Below are positions 1 through 8,415 of a DNA stretch of 44,775 nucleotides, piece after piece. The notes beneath the pieces were generated by a model. The model worked only from the letters and a program-made list of their open reading frames with translations. It made no database searches and was not told the DNA's origin. Numbering within the stretch: position 1 is the stretch's first letter; each line of letters begins with the position of its first letter. This DNA comes from Clostridia bacterium (GTDB taxonomy: Bacteria; Bacillota; Clostridia; Oscillospirales; UBA644). The position numbers and the translations under genes are program-made. The DNA lies in assembly GCA_017623595.1 (NCBI GenBank), contig JAGAOU010000051.1, forward strand, positions 1-44,775. Reading direction: 5' to 3'.

Positions 1-102
1 CTCAGAGGGCGGGGCGGAATCGGTTTCTTCCGCGGCAAAAACCGTCGTGAAGGACAGGCTCAATGCCAGCGCAAGAAGCAGCGCCAAAAGTTTCTGTTTC
101 AT
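1..102 (-). CDS. Secreted protein, N-terminal fragment (runs off window edge)
   Basis: Only the first 34 codons are present; the gene continues beyond base 1. The start ATG at 102 is preceded by AGAAAGGA about nine bases upstream. The visible part is a classic Sec signal peptide: a lysine near the start (MKQK), a leucine/alanine-rich core at residues 5-20, and a likely cleavage after VFA-A (around residues 22-24), followed by an acidic, proline-containing stretch. The product is therefore exported, but its function cannot be read. It is transcribed from the promoter copy at 191-220. An overlapping frame also stays open here but has no properly spaced ribosome site. Confidence 0.75.
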   Translation of the reverse strand, partial: MKQKLLALLLALALSLSFTTVFAAEETDSAPPSE

Positions 103-120
103 AAAATTTTTCCTTTCTGA

Positions 121-220
121 AATCAAAAATGTGAAAAGACTGACTTGACAGTTCTTCGAAACTTTCGGGTCTCACCTCTTTCTTACTTACATTATAACAT
201 ACAAAGGGATTTTCTGTCAA
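121..220 (-). repeat. Promoter/leader cassette, copy A (direct repeat of 1181-1292)
   Basis: Bases 170-220 are identical over 51 bases to 1242-1292, and bases 121-144 are identical to 1181-1204; the part between is diverged, with a short insertion in copy B. Read on the minus strand the shared block holds a full promoter, a purine-rich ribosome site (AAAGAGGTGAG) and about 45 bases of following sequence. Copy A begins at the TTGACA that also contains the stop codon of the gene at 217-945, so the cassette abuts the upstream gene with no spare bases. Confidence 0.85.
191..220 (-). promoter_or_regulatory. Sigma-A promoter, copy A
   Basis: On the minus strand, -35 TTGACA (215-220) and -10 TATAAT (191-196) are separated by 18 bases, with TGT before the -10 (extended -10). 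It drives the partial secreted-protein gene at 1-102. The -35 box includes the TGA stop of the gene upstream. Confidence 0.8.
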
Positions 221-945
221 TTTTCGGTGCGGCGCTTTTTGCGGATCAGGACGAAGGCCGCGCCGCCTGCGATCACCACCGCCCCCACGGGCAGGGCAAT
301 CCAGAGCCACGGGAAGGTGGACTTTTCATCGGAAGACACTTCCACTCCAAACAATGCGCAGTCCCACGGCTGCCACCCGGAGGCCACATCACGCTCCATA
401 GACACTTCGGCCACACAGTATGTCCCGTTTTCTTTCTGCTCTAAAGACAAAACTCCATAATAATACTCGTTAGAGGTGGTGTACACAACCGTTTTTTCGG
501 GAATACAATATACGGGCTCTGCCGTAATCTCAAAAACACGCTCCGTCTTTGTTGCAAGCAATTCGTCAAGGCTTTTTTCCTTTGCCCAATTCAAGAACAA
601 GGGCATCGGATTATAATCTCCCCATTCTTCAGGATCAATACCGAACCGCTTAGTAGACGACACTATCGCTTCCGGATTATACATCACCTCTTCCGGTCTT
701 ATGCTATCCTTGTCCGGCAGAGTAAGATTTATCTGCAAAAGAGAACTCCGTCCCTCCGAATAGCCTATAAAAGCTCCAATATACCAATCTTTACGGTCGG
801 GAGGTCCATAGCGTTCACAAACTTCTGCAAGAGTCTTCCCCACCATCCAATCTTCGTCATATGAAGCAAATGACGAAAAGAATAGAATCCCAAAGATGAT
901 TAACACAAGAAGAAAAATTGTGACAATGAAAACAAGCTTCTTCAT
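217..945 (-). CDS. Two-TM membrane protein, function unknown
   Basis: About 242 residues. I chose the ATG at 945 (MKKLV) because GGAG lies nine bases upstream and the previous ORF stops at 947-949, a coupled TGATATG junction; an ATG five codons earlier has no better site. The N-terminus is a strong hydrophobic segment (residues ~4-27), the middle is an acidic extracytoplasmic domain beginning with a GKTLAEVCERYGPPD stretch, and the C-terminus has a second TM segment (~210-232) followed by KKRR, a stop-transfer pattern. The GK-L-EV--RYG-P pattern resembles the start of SmpA/BamE-like small domains, but this is only a resemblance. Function unknown; probably a surface protein with both ends in the membrane. 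Confidence 0.75.
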   Translation of the reverse strand: MKKLVFIVTIFLLVLIIFGILFFSSFASYDEDWMVGKTLAEVCERYGPPDRKDWYIGAFIGYSEGRSSLLQINLTLPDKDSIRPEEVMYNPEAIVSSTKRFGIDPEEWGDYNPMPLFLNWAKEKSLDELLATKTERVFEITAEPVYCIPEKTVVYTTSNEYYYGVLSLEQKENGTYCVAEVSMERDVASGWQPWDCALFGVEVSSDEKSTFPWLWIALPVGAVVIAGGAAFVLIRKKRRTEN

Positions 946-946
946 A

Positions 947-1228
947 TCAATATTCTCCATGCACGCCTATTTGCGCGGTAACGATTTCGTTTTCCGTATC
1001 ATAATAATCATCGAAAAATCCGCTCTCAGTACCTTCTCCTATAGTCATGTCTGCCCGAATGGCTTTTTCACCTATATCTAACTCTTCTAACGGATCAGAA
1101 GGAGTCCAATAAAAGGTCTTGAATCCCCAAATTGACCATTTGCCCCATATAGTCCCCTCCAGCACCTTTAAAGAATTGCGAATCAAAAATGTGAAAAGAC
1201 TGACCTGATATTTCTTCGGAACTTTCAT
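947..1228 (-). CDS. Small hypothetical protein, uncertain start
   Basis: An ORF of 93 residues whose stop (947-949) lies one base before the start of the next gene, which argues that it is translated. Its C-terminal two thirds is acidic (EELDIGEKAIRAD, then FFDDYYDTENE) and its N-terminal ~16 codons lie inside the repeated promoter/leader cassette. The best ribosome site (AGGTGAG at about 1244-1250) is better spaced for a different ATG at 1238, whose frame ends after 47 codons at 1095. So either this ORF starts inefficiently at 1228, or a frameshift joins the 1238 start to it. No family recognised; it may be a remnant. Confidence 0.4.
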   Translation of the reverse strand: MKVPKKYQVSLFTFLIRNSLKVLEGTIWGKWSIWGFKTFYWTPSDPLEELDIGEKAIRADMTIGEGTESGFFDDYYDTENEIVTAQIGVHGEY

Positions 1229-1292
1229 TCTGCCCCATGGATCTCACCTCTTTCTTACTTACATTATAACATACAAAGGGATTTTCTGTCAA
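1181..1292 (-). repeat. Promoter/leader cassette, copy B (direct repeat of 121-220)
   Basis: Second copy of the cassette described at 121-220. Compared with copy A it carries about 12 extra bases around 1229-1241 that supply an ATG just after the ribosome site. The promoter and ribosome site are identical over 51 bases, while the downstream part has diverged by several substitutions. Confidence 0.85.
1263..1292 (-). promoter_or_regulatory. Sigma-A promoter, copy B
   Basis: Minus-strand TTGACA (1287-1292), 18-base spacer, TATAAT (1263-1268) with an extended -10 TGT. Reads into the small ORF at 947-1228 and then the membrane protein at 217-945. Confidence 0.8.
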
Positions 1293-1454
1293 CGGTCCGA
1301 AAAAATTTCAGCATTGTGCATAAAACGAGCGGCAGGTTTTTGTACAATCTGCCATATCGCCCACGCCCCTCGGCCGATATTTTCCCTTTCACCCTATATA
1401 CACGAAAAAAAATTGAAAATGTGACACAAAATCCGAAAAATTCACAATTTGTTC

Positions 1455-1488
1455 AAAAAAAATCCCTCCGAGGAACAATCTCGGAGGG
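1455..1488 (-). terminator. Rho-independent terminator of the dnaG-sigA-HAD operon
   Basis: A perfect 9-bp stem (CCCTCCGAG/CTCGGAGGG, 1464-1472 with 1480-1488) and a 7-base loop, followed on the minus strand by eight T (1455-1462). It lies 19 bases past the stop of the HAD gene. Confidence 0.9.
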
Positions 1489-1506
1489 CATATACTTATT
1501 CTTTTT

Positions 1507-2307
1507 TCATTCTGCGGTGAAATCGCAGACACCGTTCATGATGTAGGTTGGGCGATAGGGGAATTCGCGGACAGTTTCCAGAGTGGTAACACCGCTGAGG
1601 ACGAGGGTGGTATCGATCTCACTTTCGATACCCGCAATGATGTCGGTATCCATGCGGTCGCCCACGATCATGGCCTCATCCACATTGACCTGCAGAAGGC
1701 GAATAGCGTGGCGCATCATAAGGGGGTTAGGCTTACCCACAAAATAGGCCCGCTTGCCCGAGGCCTGAGCGATGGGAGCAATCATGGACCCCGTGGCGGG
1801 AACGATGCCTCGCTCCGAGGGGGCGGAAAGGTCGGGATTTGCGCCGATCAGCTTAGCACCGTTGTTGACGAGCAGGGTTGCTTTTTCAATCTTTTCCCAG
1901 TTGTAGGAAGAGGTTTCGCCCACCACCACATAGTCGGGGTTAATGTCATTCATGGAAAAGCCCGCATCATAGAGGGCATTGATCAGGCCGGGCTCTCCGA
2001 TGACATAGGCAGAGCCGTCGGGCTTCTGAGAAGCCAAAAAAGCGGCGGTTGCCATGGCGGAGGTATAGAAATGATCCTCCGAAACGCTCAAACCCAAGCG
2101 GGCCAGTTTTTGGGACAATTCCCGCGGAGAGCGTTCACTGCTGTTGGTGAGGAACAGGAAGCGCTTATTTTCCTTGGTGAGCCATTCCACGAATTCCTTC
2201 ACGCCGGGAAGGAGCTTGTTGCCGTGGTAGATCACACCGTCCATATCGCAGATGAAGCCTTTTTTGGCCTTCATGCGTTCCAGATCGTAAGATACTTTAT
2301 GTGCCAT
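1507..2307 (-). CDS. HAD-IIA family sugar/nucleotide phosphatase, NagD-like
   Basis: 266 residues, the normal length for the NagD/PNPase-like HAD subfamily IIA, cytoplasmic Mg-dependent phosphatases acting on nucleotide or sugar phosphates (E. coli NagD prefers UMP). All four HAD motifs are visible: DMDGVIY with nucleophile Asp21 and acid/base Asp23, TNSS (54-57), the lysine of VGKPNP, and GDRMDTD near the C-terminus. The large C2 cap between motifs II and III marks class IIA. The start at 2307 has AAAGGAA eight bases upstream. It is the last gene of the dnaG-sigA operon, 36 bases after sigA, and is followed by a strong terminator. The true substrate cannot be told from sequence. Confidence 0.9.
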   Translation of the reverse strand: MAHKVSYDLERMKAKKGFICDMDGVIYHGNKLLPGVKEFVEWLTKENKRFLFLTNSSERSPRELSQKLARLGLSVSEDHFYTSAMATAAFLASQKPDGSAYVIGEPGLINALYDAGFSMNDINPDYVVVGETSSYNWEKIEKATLLVNNGAKLIGANPDLSAPSERGIVPATGSMIAPIAQASGKRAYFVGKPNPLMMRHAIRLLQVNVDEAMIVGDRMDTDIIAGIESEIDTTLVLSGVTTLETVREFPYRPTYIMNGVCDFTAE

Positions 2308-2343
2308 GTCAAATTCCTTTCTTATCGTACAAAAAAGGTGGAA

Positions 2344-3474
2344 TCAATCCATATAATCCTTAAGAAGCTTAATTCGGCTGGGATGGCGAAGCTTGCGCAG
2401 TGCCTTGGCTTCGATCTGACGGATACGTTCACGGGTGACGTTGAATTCCTTCCCCACCTCTTCAAGGGTGCGGGTGCGACCGTCATCCAAACCGAAACGG
2501 AGACGGAGCACACGGGCCTCACGGTCGGAAAGGGTTTTAAGAACCTCGTTCAACTCCCCTTTCAGCATGGTCTGAGCGGCCACGTCGGAGGGAGAGGGAA
2601 CATCGTCGTCGGCGATGAAGTCACCCAAATGGGAATCCTCTTCTTCCCCTACGGGAGATTCGAGGGAAACGGGATCCTGAGCCACCTTCATGATCTCGCG
2701 GACCCGCTCCAGAGGCATGCCCATTTCGGCGGCAATTTCTTCCACCTGGGGCTGACGTCCGTATTCCTGGGTCAGGGTCTTTTCCACCTTGGAGAGGCGG
2801 TTGATGGTTTCCACCATATGGACGGGAATACGAATGGTGCGGGCCTGATCGGCAATGGCGCGGGTGATGGCCTGACGAATCCACCAGGTGGCGTATGTGG
2901 AGAATTTATATCCCTTGGTGGAGTCGAACTTGTCCACCGCCTTGATCAGACCCAGGTTTCCTTCCTGAATCAGATCGAGGAACAGCAGATTACGCCCCAC
3001 ATAGCGCTTGGCGATGCTGACTACCAGACGGAGGTTTGCTTCGTTGAGACGACGCTTGGCTTCCATATCACCCTTGGTGATCCGCAGAGCAAGATCCGCT
3101 TCCTCTTCGGGAGTCAGCAGGGGAACACGACCGATGTCATGCAAATAAACCTTGACGGGGTCATCGATGGTGATACCTTCGGATTGAAGCATGGCTTCCA
3201 TATCTTCGGGATCAATGGGAAGCAGGCTGATTTCCTCTTCCAGATCCCCCAGTTCTTCGGGGTCGATGTCTTCTTCGATTTCAATACCGCCAATGCGAAG
3301 CTCATCAATGATGGCGTTGATCTGGTCCTTAGTCATGCCCGTGGGGCGGAGGGCATCACGGATCTCGTTTTCGGTCAGATTGCCTGCACGCTCCTTGGCT
3401 TTTTCCAAAAGATCCCGCAGGATCCCTTTTGCTTCGGCTTCGTTGTGAGGGGTATTGTTGTTCATTTCTTCCAT
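2344..3474 (-). CDS. sigA: RNA polymerase primary sigma factor SigA/RpoD
   Basis: 376 residues, typical of Firmicute SigA. Order: an acidic region 1.1-type N-terminus (~15-100), region 1.2 from [17 protein letters not shown] (105-138), region 2 (143-213) with the [17 protein letters not shown] core-binding helix and the aromatic melting/-10 segment [14 protein letters not shown], region 3.0 with RIPVHMVET, and region 4 (313-365) with RLRFGL and the helix-turn-helix [18 protein letters not shown]. His219 and Glu222 of region 3.0 correspond to the residues that contact extended -10 TG, which fits the TGC-TATAAT promoters seen in this window. AAGGAG lies nine bases before the ATG. The stop of dnaG is six bases upstream, so the two are co-transcribed, as in many bacteria. 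Confidence 0.97.
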   Translation of the reverse strand: MEEMNNNTPHNEAEAKGILRDLLEKAKERAGNLTENEIRDALRPTGMTKDQINAIIDELRIGGIEIEEDIDPEELGDLEEEISLLPIDPEDMEAMLQSEGITIDDPVKVYLHDIGRVPLLTPEEEADLALRITKGDMEAKRRLNEANLRLVVSIAKRYVGRNLLFLDLIQEGNLGLIKAVDKFDSTKGYKFSTYATWWIRQAITRAIADQARTIRIPVHMVETINRLSKVEKTLTQEYGRQPQVEEIAAEMGMPLERVREIMKVAQDPVSLESPVGEEEDSHLGDFIADDDVPSPSDVAAQTMLKGELNEVLKTLSDREARVLRLRFGLDDGRTRTLEEVGKEFNVTRERIRQIEAKALRKLRHPSRIKLLKDYMD

Positions 3475-3480
3475 GATGTT

Positions 3481-5277
3481 TTACTCCTTCTGCATTCGTT
3501 TTTCTCTCAACCGTTGCAGGTTTGCCGCAAAGGCTTCGTCGCCACCCGCGGCGACCTGAGAGATACGTTTTTTTTCTTCCTTCAGTACGGTGACCGCCCG
3601 AAGAATCTCTTTTTCATCGGCATTGATGGCCTCGCAGGACGAAATGAAGCCGATGATGCGTCCCATTTCGTCGGGTTGGAAATATTGTGACAGGAGCAAC
3701 CCCGGTTCCGGTTCGGTGGGGTTGGTCTGAATCTGCTCAAGCAGGGCCATAAAAACCCGTCGGTTAAAATCGGTAACAAAGTCCTCGGGGGACACGGCGG
3801 CGGCGATTTTTTCCGCCCGATCGGGGAATGCTAACAAAACGGAGATAATATCTTCTTCCGCCCGTGCGGCCTTCAGATGGGTCATACGTTGGGGATTGAT
3901 CTTGTCCCCCACGCCGCGGAGTTTGTTGTTTTCTTCTTTTTCCTGCTGTTTTTTCCGCAAGCGCTCCTGATTGCGAAGGCGGCGGTTCACCTCCCGCTTC
4001 ACCGTTTCCTCGGAGAGACTCAGCCGTTTGGCGGCACGGGAGGAATAGATCTCCCGCTGGGCGTCCTGGTGAACGGTTCCGAGAAGATCAAAGACATCCT
4101 TGGAGCATTGCAGGCGCTCGTGGTCCTGCTCTAAATCGTAGCGCAAAAAAATCTGATTCAGACGGTAATCGATCCCCGTTTCCGAGGCATCTACCAAGGC
4201 TTGAAAGAAGGCCCGTCCCTCTTTTTTGATGATCTCGTCGGGATCCTTTCCGCCCCGAAGGGTCAACACCCGAACGTTAAGATCCAAAGAGGAGAGAACC
4301 TGCATGGAGCGCTGAGTGGCCTTCCGCCCCGCTTCGTCGTTATCGTAGCAGAGAACCACGCGGTCGGTGTATTTCTTCAAAAGCCGTCCCTGCTCGGGGG
4401 TCAGTGCGGTTCCGAGGCCTGCAACGGCATTGTCAAAGCCTGCCTGATGCATGGCCATGACGTCCAGATTGCCTTCACAGAGAATCAAATGATCTTTCTT
4501 TGTGTTTTTCGCATAATTCATACCGTAAAGATTATTTCCTTTACGGAACACAAAGGAATCGGAGGTGTTCATATATTTGCGGGCCTTTTCCTCCGGGTCC
4601 AGCGTCCGTCCTCCGAAGCCGATGACATTGCCGTTGGCGTCGATGATGGGAAGCATCACCCGATCACGGAAAAAGTCAAACAAACGGTTTTTTGCTCCCT
4701 CTTTTTTGGGAGAGGTCACCAGCTGGGCGGCCTTGATCTGTTCGTCGGTATATCCCATTTCCCGCAGCTTCAGATACATACGGTCCCAGCTTGCGGGCGC
4801 ATATCCGACCCCCCAGCGGATGAGGGTGTTGCGGGTATATCCGCGGCCGTACATATAATCCAGCGCCTTCTTCCCCTCGGGAGAAAAGAGACATTCGTGA
4901 TAATAGCGGGCCGCTTTTTTGTTAATCTCCAACACGGTTTTCCGCAATTGGGAAACCTCACTGTCGAAGGTATCCCGCGTGGGAACCTTCATCCCTACAG
5001 TCTCGGCCAGATAGGTAACCGCGTCGGGGAAGGACATATTCTGCATCTTCATCACGAAGGTGATGACGTCGCCTCCCGCATTGCAACCGAAGCAATGAAA
5101 GAACTGCCTATCCCCGTTCACATGGAAGGAGGGCGTTTTTTCATTGTGGAAGGGGCAGAGCCCCACATAAGACGAGGGGGACGAACGCTTCAGGGTCACA
5201 TACTGTTCCACGATCTGCACAAGATCCACGCGGCCGCGCAATTCATGCAAAAATTCTTCACCGAAAAACTGAGCCAT
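3481..5277 (-). CDS. dnaG: DNA primase DnaG
   Basis: 598 residues; makes the RNA primers at the replication fork together with the replicative helicase. The N-terminal CHC2 zinc ribbon has Cys41, His44, Cys62 and Cys65 (CPFH...HCFGC); the catalytic core has the TOPRIM motifs EGNLDVMA and YDNDEAGR; the C-terminus (~430-598) is the helicase-binding region. I start it at the ATG at 5277 (MAQFF) because GAGG sits eight bases upstream; an ATG eight codons earlier (5301) has only a weak GGAAA site. It heads the operon with sigA. The AT-rich stretch upstream (5278-5432) must hold its promoter, but I see no convincing -35/-10 pair there. Confidence 0.97.
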   Translation of the reverse strand: MAQFFGEEFLHELRGRVDLVQIVEQYVTLKRSSPSSYVGLCPFHNEKTPSFHVNGDRQFFHCFGCNAGGDVITFVMKMQNMSFPDAVTYLAETVGMKVPTRDTFDSEVSQLRKTVLEINKKAARYYHECLFSPEGKKALDYMYGRGYTRNTLIRWGVGYAPASWDRMYLKLREMGYTDEQIKAAQLVTSPKKEGAKNRLFDFFRDRVMLPIIDANGNVIGFGGRTLDPEEKARKYMNTSDSFVFRKGNNLYGMNYAKNTKKDHLILCEGNLDVMAMHQAGFDNAVAGLGTALTPEQGRLLKKYTDRVVLCYDNDEAGRKATQRSMQVLSSLDLNVRVLTLRGGKDPDEIIKKEGRAFFQALVDASETGIDYRLNQIFLRYDLEQDHERLQCSKDVFDLLGTVHQDAQREIYSSRAAKRLSLSEETVKREVNRRLRNQERLRKKQQEKEENNKLRGVGDKINPQRMTHLKAARAEEDIISVLLAFPDRAEKIAAAVSPEDFVTDFNRRVFMALLEQIQTNPTEPEPGLLLSQYFQPDEMGRIIGFISSCEAINADEKEILRAVTVLKEEKKRISQVAAGGDEAFAANLQRLREKRMQKE

Positions 5278-5432
5278 AAGCAATTCCTCTCCTCTCGACA
5301 TTTTTTGTTTTTCCGTTATACAAATACGATGATTTTTCTCCCTTTCCTCTTTTTTTTCTCATTTTCGTCGGTTTGCACAAAAAATGACGGGAAATGAACT
5401 TTAAAATATCCAAAACATTAAAACGAGGACGC

Positions 5433-5462
5433 TTGACAAAGGGGCAGAAAATGTGGTATACT
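5433..5462 (+). promoter_or_regulatory. Sigma-A promoter for the HAD-AEC-metY-metA run
   Basis: TTGACA (5433-5438), 18-base spacer, TATACT (5457-5462), 40 bases before the HAD start. It is the only good promoter found before the four plus-strand genes up to 9333. Confidence 0.75.
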
Positions 5463-5502
5463 TAATAATGTATATCCAATGCACCTTTGGGAGAAAAACG
5501 GA

Positions 5503-6150
5503 ATGAATTTCGAAACGATCATTTTCGATCTGGACGGGACGCTGTTGGACACGCTGACCGATCTGAACAATGCAATCAACCATGTTTTGAAGAATCACGG
5601 CTATCACCTTCGTTCCACAGGGGAAACCCGTCGCTTTCTCGGCAACGGCGCCCGCAACCTGCTGGCCAGATCCCTTCCCGAGGGCACCGACGAGGAAACC
5701 GTCTCGGCCCTTCTGCCCGAATACCAGTCCTGGTATCTTGCTCATTCGGAGATTGCAACAGCTCCCTACGAGGGCATTTCGGAGATGCTGGACGAGTTAC
5801 GGAAAAAGGGAGTCAAAATGGCCGTGGTCTCCAACAAGGGAGATCTGCAGGTCAAGCCCCTGGTGAAAAAATACTTTCCACAGATTCCCATCGCCATCGG
5901 AGAGCGGGAGGGAATCCGCCGCAAGCCCTACACCGATACGGTGGAAGAAGCCATGCGTCTTTTGCATGCCGATCCGAAGACCACTGCCTTTATGGGGGAT
6001 TCGGAGGTGGACGGTCAGACGGCGTTGAACGCAAATCTGCCCTTTTTGGCGGCAGGCTGGGGCTTTCGGGACAAGGAAGAGCTTCTGCCCTTCTCCCCCG
6101 CCCTGTTCCTGAACCACCCCTCCGATCTTTTAAAGGAATGGGGAAATTAA
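5503..6150 (+). CDS. HAD family hydrolase, phosphoglycolate phosphatase-like
   Basis: 215 residues. The sequence opens with the HAD nucleophile motif FDLDGTLLDT (Asp9 and Asp11), has an alpha-helical cap (class I), motif II VVSNKG, the motif III lysine in RRKPY, and motif IV MGDSEVD. This is the Gph/PgmB-like branch; likely substrates are phosphoglycolate or small sugar phosphates, in the cytoplasm. I start at 5503 (MNFETI), where GGGAG is nine bases upstream, not eight codons earlier. The AEC permease starts two bases after the stop, so they share a transcript. A role in the methionine genes downstream is not evident. Confidence 0.88.
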   Translation: MNFETIIFDLDGTLLDTLTDLNNAINHVLKNHGYHLRSTGETRRFLGNGARNLLARSLPEGTDEETVSALLPEYQSWYLAHSEIATAPYEGISEMLDELRKKGVKMAVVSNKGDLQVKPLVKKYFPQIPIAIGEREGIRRKPYTDTVEEAMRLLHADPKTTAFMGDSEVDGQTALNANLPFLAAGWGFRDKEELLPFSPALFLNHPSDLLKEWGN

Positions 6151-6151
6151 C

Positions 6152-7087
6152 ATGTTTATCACTACGCTGATTCGAGTCGCAACACTTTTGGCCTATGCGA
6201 TTCCGGGACTATTGCTGATTAAAACAAAAGCACTGAAGCCGGAGGCAATCCCATCCTTTGCAAAACTGCTTCTTTTTGTCTGCTCCCCTTGCCTCTCCTT
6301 TGAATCTCTTTCCAAAGCCGAATATTCTCCAGAACTGAACAAAATGTTTTGGATCTGCTTTGCAGCCACCCTATCCCTGCTGCTGATAACCATTCTGTTT
6401 TTCCGATTTATCCTCCACCGCCGGTTCGGGGACGTCCGCTGGAGGGTATTCATTGTAGCAACCGCACTGGGCAATGTGGGATTTTTCGGAATCCCCCTAC
6501 TGGAATATTTCCTGCCCGACTATCCCTTTGCAGCAATATTTTCTCAGGTATTTGCCCTGACGATGAATCTTGTGGCATGGACGCTGGGGCTTTTTATCAT
6601 TTCTCGGGATAAAAAATTCATGCGACCAAAAAAGATCTTTACCGTTCCCCTCTTCATCGTAATGCTCATCGCCTACCCTATGTTTCTGTTGGGGTGGCAT
6701 CTTCCGCCGGCGGTAGAAAGCAGTATCGCCCTTCTGGGGCGAATGTCCACCCCTCTTTGTATGATTATTTTGGGCATGCGCCTTGCCACTGTACCCATTC
6801 GAACGCTGATCTCCGATTGGCGGGCGGTGCTGGCCTCTCTGTCGAAAATGGTCATTTTCCCCCTGATTACACTGGGCGTGATGCTTCTTCTTCCCGTAGA
6901 ACCCTACGTGAGGGCCACTATCTTTCTCTTGGCCTGCTGTCCCTGCGCCAGCATGATCCAATCCCTTTCCGAGCTGATCGGACAGGGGCAGAAGCAGGCG
7001 GCGAACACCGTACTGATCTCCACTATCCTTTGCATTGTTACCATTCCCGTAATGTCTGAACTTTTCTTACCCATCATTTTGAATTAA
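6152..7087 (+). CDS. AEC family transporter (auxin efflux carrier type)
   Basis: 311 residues, almost entirely hydrophobic, with about ten TM segments in two five-helix halves, as in the membrane transport protein/AEC family (PF03547). Family traits visible are the ALGNVGFFGIPLL stretch in the middle of the first half and the STPLCMIILGMRLA motif opening the second. Members export or exchange carboxylates such as malate; the substrate here is unknown. It starts two bases after the HAD stop and ends 19 bases before metY, so it lies inside a probable operon. Position next to methionine genes might hint at an organic or amino acid substrate, but that is inference. Confidence 0.88.
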   Translation: MFITTLIRVATLLAYAIPGLLLIKTKALKPEAIPSFAKLLLFVCSPCLSFESLSKAEYSPELNKMFWICFAATLSLLLITILFFRFILHRRFGDVRWRVFIVATALGNVGFFGIPLLEYFLPDYPFAAIFSQVFALTMNLVAWTLGLFIISRDKKFMRPKKIFTVPLFIVMLIAYPMFLLGWHLPPAVESSIALLGRMSTPLCMIILGMRLATVPIRTLISDWRAVLASLSKMVIFPLITLGVMLLLPVEPYVRATIFLLACCPCASMIQSLSELIGQGQKQAANTVLISTILCIVTIPVMSELFLPIILN

Positions 7088-7106
7088 CCCTTAGGAGGAA
7101 TATATT

Positions 7107-8393
7107 ATGAGCGAAAAACGCATCGGCACAAAATGTGTTCAGGGGGGATATACCCCCGGAAACGGCGAACCCCGCCAAATTCCCATCATTCAGAGCACCA
7201 CCTTCAAATATGCCACCAGCGAAGAGATGGGCAAGCTGTTTGATCTGGAAGCCAGCGGATATTTCTATTCCCGCCTGCAGAATCCCACCTGCGACACGGT
7301 GGCAGCAAAGATCTGCGAGCTGGAGGGCGGTACTGCCGCCATGCTGACCTGCTCCGGTCAGTCGGCAAACTTTTTCGCCATTTTTAACCTGGCCACCGCT
7401 GGGGATCATGTGGTAGCATCCTCTGCAATTTACGGGGGAACCTTCAACCTCTTTGCCGTCACCATGGTAAAAATGGGACTGGAGTTCACCTTTGTGGCCC
7501 CCGACTGCTCCGACGAAGAACTGCAAGCCGCCTTCCGTCCCAACACCAAAGCCGTCTTCGGGGAAACCATTGCAAATCCCGCCCTGCGTGTGCTCGACAT
7601 CGAACGCTTTGCAAACGCCGCCCATGACCACGGCGTTCCTTTGATCATCGACAACACCTTTGCAACCCCTGCCCATTGCAGACCCTTTGAATGGGGCGCA
7701 GACATTGTCACCCATTCCACCACCAAGTACATGGACGGTCACGGCGCCGCCGTGGGCGGATGCATTGTGGACAGCGGAAAGTTTGATTGGTTTGCCCATG
7801 CGGACAAATATCCCGGTCTTTGCACTCCCGATGAAAGTTATCACGGCATCACCTATGCGGAGCGATTCGGCCAAGGAGGAGCCTTCATCACCAAGGCTAC
7901 TGCTCAGTTGATGCGGGACCTTGGTGCCACCCCCGCCCCCCAAAGCGCATTTCTGCTGAATCTGGGGTTGGAAAGCCTCCACGTCCGAATGAAGCGCCAT
8001 GCGGAAAACGGCCTTGCCGTGGCAAAATTCCTGCAATCCCACAAAAATGTCACCTGGGTTCGTTTCCCTGAGCTGGAAGGGGACGTAGACTATGAGCTGG
8101 CCAAAAAATACATGCCCGACGGCACCTGCGGCGTTGTCTCCTTCGGCGTGAAGGGGGGCCGCAAGGCGGCAGAAGCCTTCATGAAGCAACTGAAAGTGGC
8201 CGCCATCGAAACCCACGTGGCAGATGCCCGCACCTGTTGTCTCCATCCCGCCTCCGCAACCCACCGTCAGATGAATGACGAGCAGCTGGTTGCCGCAGGC
8301 GTTTCCCCGGACCTGGTCCGCTATTCCTGCGGACTGGAAGATGCTCAAGACCTGATCGACGATCTGGCGCAGGCTCTGGATTCCCTTGACTAA
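7107..8393 (+). CDS. metY: O-acetylhomoserine aminocarboxypropyltransferase (sulfhydrylase)
   Basis: 428 residues, the usual length of MetY, longer than cystathionine gamma-synthase (~380-400). Cys/Met-metabolism PLP enzyme: it joins O-acetylhomoserine and sulfide to form homocysteine. Visible are the PLP lysine Lys207 in THSTTKYMDGHG, the cofactor-ring Asp182 in IIDNTFATP, the SRLQNPT loop near residue 55 and the TCSGQSA phosphate-binding turn near 82. RBS AGGAGG lies eight bases before the ATG. It precedes metA by 22 bases; together they form the direct-sulfhydrylation route. No SAM riboswitch or T-box was seen upstream; the gene follows the AEC permease directly. Confidence 0.95.
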   Translation: MSEKRIGTKCVQGGYTPGNGEPRQIPIIQSTTFKYATSEEMGKLFDLEASGYFYSRLQNPTCDTVAAKICELEGGTAAMLTCSGQSANFFAIFNLATAGDHVVASSAIYGGTFNLFAVTMVKMGLEFTFVAPDCSDEELQAAFRPNTKAVFGETIANPALRVLDIERFANAAHDHGVPLIIDNTFATPAHCRPFEWGADIVTHSTTKYMDGHGAAVGGCIVDSGKFDWFAHADKYPGLCTPDESYHGITYAERFGQGGAFITKATAQLMRDLGATPAPQSAFLLNLGLESLHVRMKRHAENGLAVAKFLQSHKNVTWVRFPELEGDVDYELAKKYMPDGTCGVVSFGVKGGRKAAEAFMKQLKVAAIETHVADARTCCLHPASATHRQMNDEQLVAAGVSPDLVRYSCGLEDAQDLIDDLAQALDSLD

Positions 8394-8415
8394 CCCTTAA
8401 TTACGGAGGTACGAA

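Noticed and set aside
1708..3690. 660-codon open frame on the plus strand across the HAD, sigA and dnaG genes
   Set aside because: It is antisense to genes with clear family motifs and has no protein features of its own; high GC third positions keep such antisense frames open.
7088..7106. SAM riboswitch or T-box before metY
   Set aside because: Only 19 bases separate metY from the AEC gene, and nothing like these structures was seen further upstream in the HAD leader.
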